Shown piece after piece: positions 5,185-6,199 of a stretch of 6,199 nucleotides of DNA. Below the pieces are notes generated by a model that ran no database searches, was not told the DNA's origin, and saw only the letters and a program-made list of their open reading frames with translations. Location of the stretch: assembly GCA_037190175.1 (NCBI GenBank), contig JBBCJM010000126.1, positions 1 to 6,199 of the forward strand. The letters run 5' to 3'. This DNA comes from JBBCJM01 sp037190175. Its GTDB lineage: Bacteria > Pseudomonadota > Alphaproteobacteria > Rhodobacterales > Rhodobacteraceae. Within the stretch, counting starts at the first letter, position 1. Every line of letters starts with the position of its first letter. The position numbers were made by a program, and so were the translations under genes.

Positions 5185-6081
5185 GCGCTTTTCCCCCTCC
5201 GCCGGTCCCGGCCTGCCGCGGCCCCGCTCGCCGGCTTTCTCGACGGATTTTCCATCGAGGTGATGCCGCGCACCGCCGCCAAGGTGGCCGATTTCCGCGC
5301 CCTGCTGCCCGCCGGCACCCGGGTCTACATCGCCCATATCGAGGGCACGGCGATCGGGGACATGGCGGCCACCGCCGCCCGGCTGCGCGCCGAAGGCTTC
5401 GAGCCCATGCCGCATATCCCCGCCCGGCTGATCCCCGACCGCGCCACGCTGGCCGACTGGCTGGCCCGCTATCGCGGCGAGGCGGATGTGCGCGAGGCGC
5501 TGCTGCTGGGCGGGGGCGTGGGGACGCCGGCGGGCGAGTTCGACTCCTCGATGCAACTGCTGGAAACCGGGCTCTTCGACGGCTTCCGCCGCCTGCACGT
5601 CGCCGGCCACCCGGAGGGCAACAAGGACATCGACCCCGACGGCTCCGACCGCATGGCGATGCAGGCGCTGCGCTGGAAGCAGGACTTCGCGAACCGCACC
5701 GACGCGGCGATGGCCATCACCACCCAGTTCTGCTTCGAGCCCGCCCCGGTGATCGCCTGGGCCGACCGGCTGGCGGCCGAGGGCATCGGCCTGCCCATCC
5801 ACATCGGCGTGGCCGGTCCGGCCAAGCTGCAGACGCTGCTGAAATTCGCCATCGCCTGCGGCGTCGGCCCCTCGCTGCGCGTCCTGCAACGCCGGGCGAT
5901 GGACGTGACCAAGCTGCTCTTGCCCTACGAGCCCGACGAGTTCCTGACCGCACTGGCCGCCCACAAGACGCGCCACCCGGATTTCGGCATCGAGGCCGTG
6001 CATTTCTTCCCGCTGGGCGGCATCCAGGCCAATGCCGACTGGACCATCGCCCGCGGCCAGACCCCCACCCAGAAAGGCTGA
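5182..6081 (+). CDS. Methylenetetrahydrofolate reductase-like protein (MetF family)
   Basis: MetF enzymes reduce 5,10-methylene-tetrahydrofolate to 5-methyl-tetrahydrofolate with bound FAD, supplying methyl groups for methionine synthesis. This 299-residue protein is the size of E. coli MetF (296) and shows a TIM-barrel-like order of motifs: FSIEVMPR (23-30) with Glu26 at the place of the catalytic glutamate, VYIAHIEG (48-55), ALLLGGGV (106-113), HVAGHPEGN (139-147), ITTQFCFE (179-186) with the TQF signature and Gln182, and LPIHIGVAGP (204-213). It is a divergent branch: the LRGD-like stretch of classical MetF is replaced by LLLGGGV without the aspartate, and the C-terminal half (VLQRRAMDVTKLLLPYE, FFPLGGIQ) is specific to this group. 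Start 5182 is chosen over 5152 on ribosome-binding evidence. It sits between the small 'virulence factor' gene and a methyl-tetrahydrofolate methyltransferase, 2 bases from the latter, which supports a folate role. Cofactor and electron donor are not readable from sequence. Confidence 0.88.
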   Translation: MALFPLRRSRPAAAPLAGFLDGFSIEVMPRTAAKVADFRALLPAGTRVYIAHIEGTAIGDMAATAARLRAEGFEPMPHIPARLIPDRATLADWLARYRGEADVREALLLGGGVGTPAGEFDSSMQLLETGLFDGFRRLHVAGHPEGNKDIDPDGSDRMAMQALRWKQDFANRTDAAMAITTQFCFEPAPVIAWADRLAAEGIGLPIHIGVAGPAKLQTLLKFAIACGVGPSLRVLQRRAMDVTKLLLPYEPDEFLTALAAHKTRHPDFGIEAVHFFPLGGIQANADWTIARGQTPTQKG

Positions 6082-6083
6082 TC

Positions 6084-6199
6084 ATGACGCGCACCGTGCT
6101 GGAATCGAGGACGAAGACCGTGGTGATCGGGTTCGAGGAGCCGTTCTGCGTGATCGGCGAGCGGATCAACCCCACCGGGCGCAAGAAGCTGGCGGCGGA
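6084..6199 (+). CDS. Methyltetrahydrofolate:corrinoid methyltransferase, pterin-binding (N-terminus only, cut by window edge)
   Basis: Only 38 codons are visible, beginning MTRTVLESRTKTVVIGFEEP and continuing through FCVIGERINPTGRKKLAA (21-38). The IGERINPTGRKKL stretch is the diagnostic opening of the pterin-binding domain shared by MetH, acetogen AcsE/MtvA-type methyltransferases and dihydropteroate synthase relatives; the Asn and Thr of INPTG belong to the folate-binding site. The expected role is to move the methyl group of 5-methyl-tetrahydrofolate onto the cobalt of a corrinoid protein. The ATG at 6084 is 2 bases after the MetF-like stop, with a weak AAGG 6 bases upstream, so it is translated in series with that gene. 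In Rhodobacterales such a free-standing domain may be one piece of a split B12-dependent methionine synthase. The rest of the protein and any corrinoid-binding partner lie beyond the right edge. Confidence 0.88.
   Translation, partial: MTRTVLESRTKTVVIGFEEPFCVIGERINPTGRKKLAA

Noticed and set aside
4690..6003. A 437-codon open frame on the minus strand antisense to the MetF-like gene and reaching through the divergent intergenic region.
   Set aside because: Its product is low-complexity (Gly/Ala/Arg/His/Gln-rich) with no recognisable motif and it lies opposite a clear MetF-family gene. Long antisense frames are expected at this GC content.

Overview
The window is GC-rich DNA that looks like ordinary chromosome of an alphaproteobacterium, most likely a Rhodobacterales (Rhodobacter/Roseobacter-type) species. 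The evidence is the gene order glyQ - small membrane protein - glyS, the ppx-rlmE pair, a single-domain Ppx/GppA protein, and a cassette of 'virulence factor' domain protein, MetF-like protein and pterin-binding methyltransferase that I associate with this order. I see no mobile element, CRISPR array, tRNA, rRNA or sign of recent transfer.

Layout. Minus strand, read right to left from 4601: an exopolyphosphatase/Ppx-GppA family gene (4601-3474), rlmE (3477-2761) and a small lipoprotein gene (2764-2213). Each of the two junctions is a 4-base GTGA overlap, so the three genes form one tightly coupled unit. A 79-base gap follows and holds a good sigma-70-type promoter. It drives a second minus-strand unit: glyQ (2133-1207), a one-helix membrane protein resembling DUF6446 (1204-665), and glyS, whose first 220 codons (661-1) are in the window. 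Plus strand, starting at 4852: a 99-residue 'virulence factor' domain protein, a 299-residue MetF-like methylenetetrahydrofolate reductase (start chosen at 5182), and the first 38 codons of a methyltetrahydrofolate:corrinoid methyltransferase (6084 to the window end). The two strands diverge from a 250-base intergenic region (4602-4851) that carries a perfect 7-6-7 palindrome, a candidate ppx promoter, and an inverted repeat in the presumed leader of the plus-strand genes.

How the genes work together. The glyQ/glyS unit makes the two subunits of the tetrameric glycyl-tRNA synthetase; the membrane protein between them has no assigned role. The ppx-rlmE unit combines polyphosphate or guanosine-pentaphosphate hydrolysis with 2'-O-methylation of 23S rRNA, both linked to growth and ribosome state. 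It ends in a lipoprotein with a Cys-His-Asp pattern that could be a transglutaminase-like catalytic triad. The plus-strand cassette is folate/cobalamin one-carbon metabolism: the MetF-like protein would make methyl-tetrahydrofolate and the next gene would pass the methyl group to a corrinoid protein, plausibly for a split B12-dependent methionine synthase. The small 'virulence factor' protein is probably an accessory of that pathway.

No complete unknown system is evident. The best leads are the lipoprotein's possible active site, the MetF-like cassette with its small partner, the membrane protein inside the glyQ/glyS operon, and the palindrome in the divergent promoter region.
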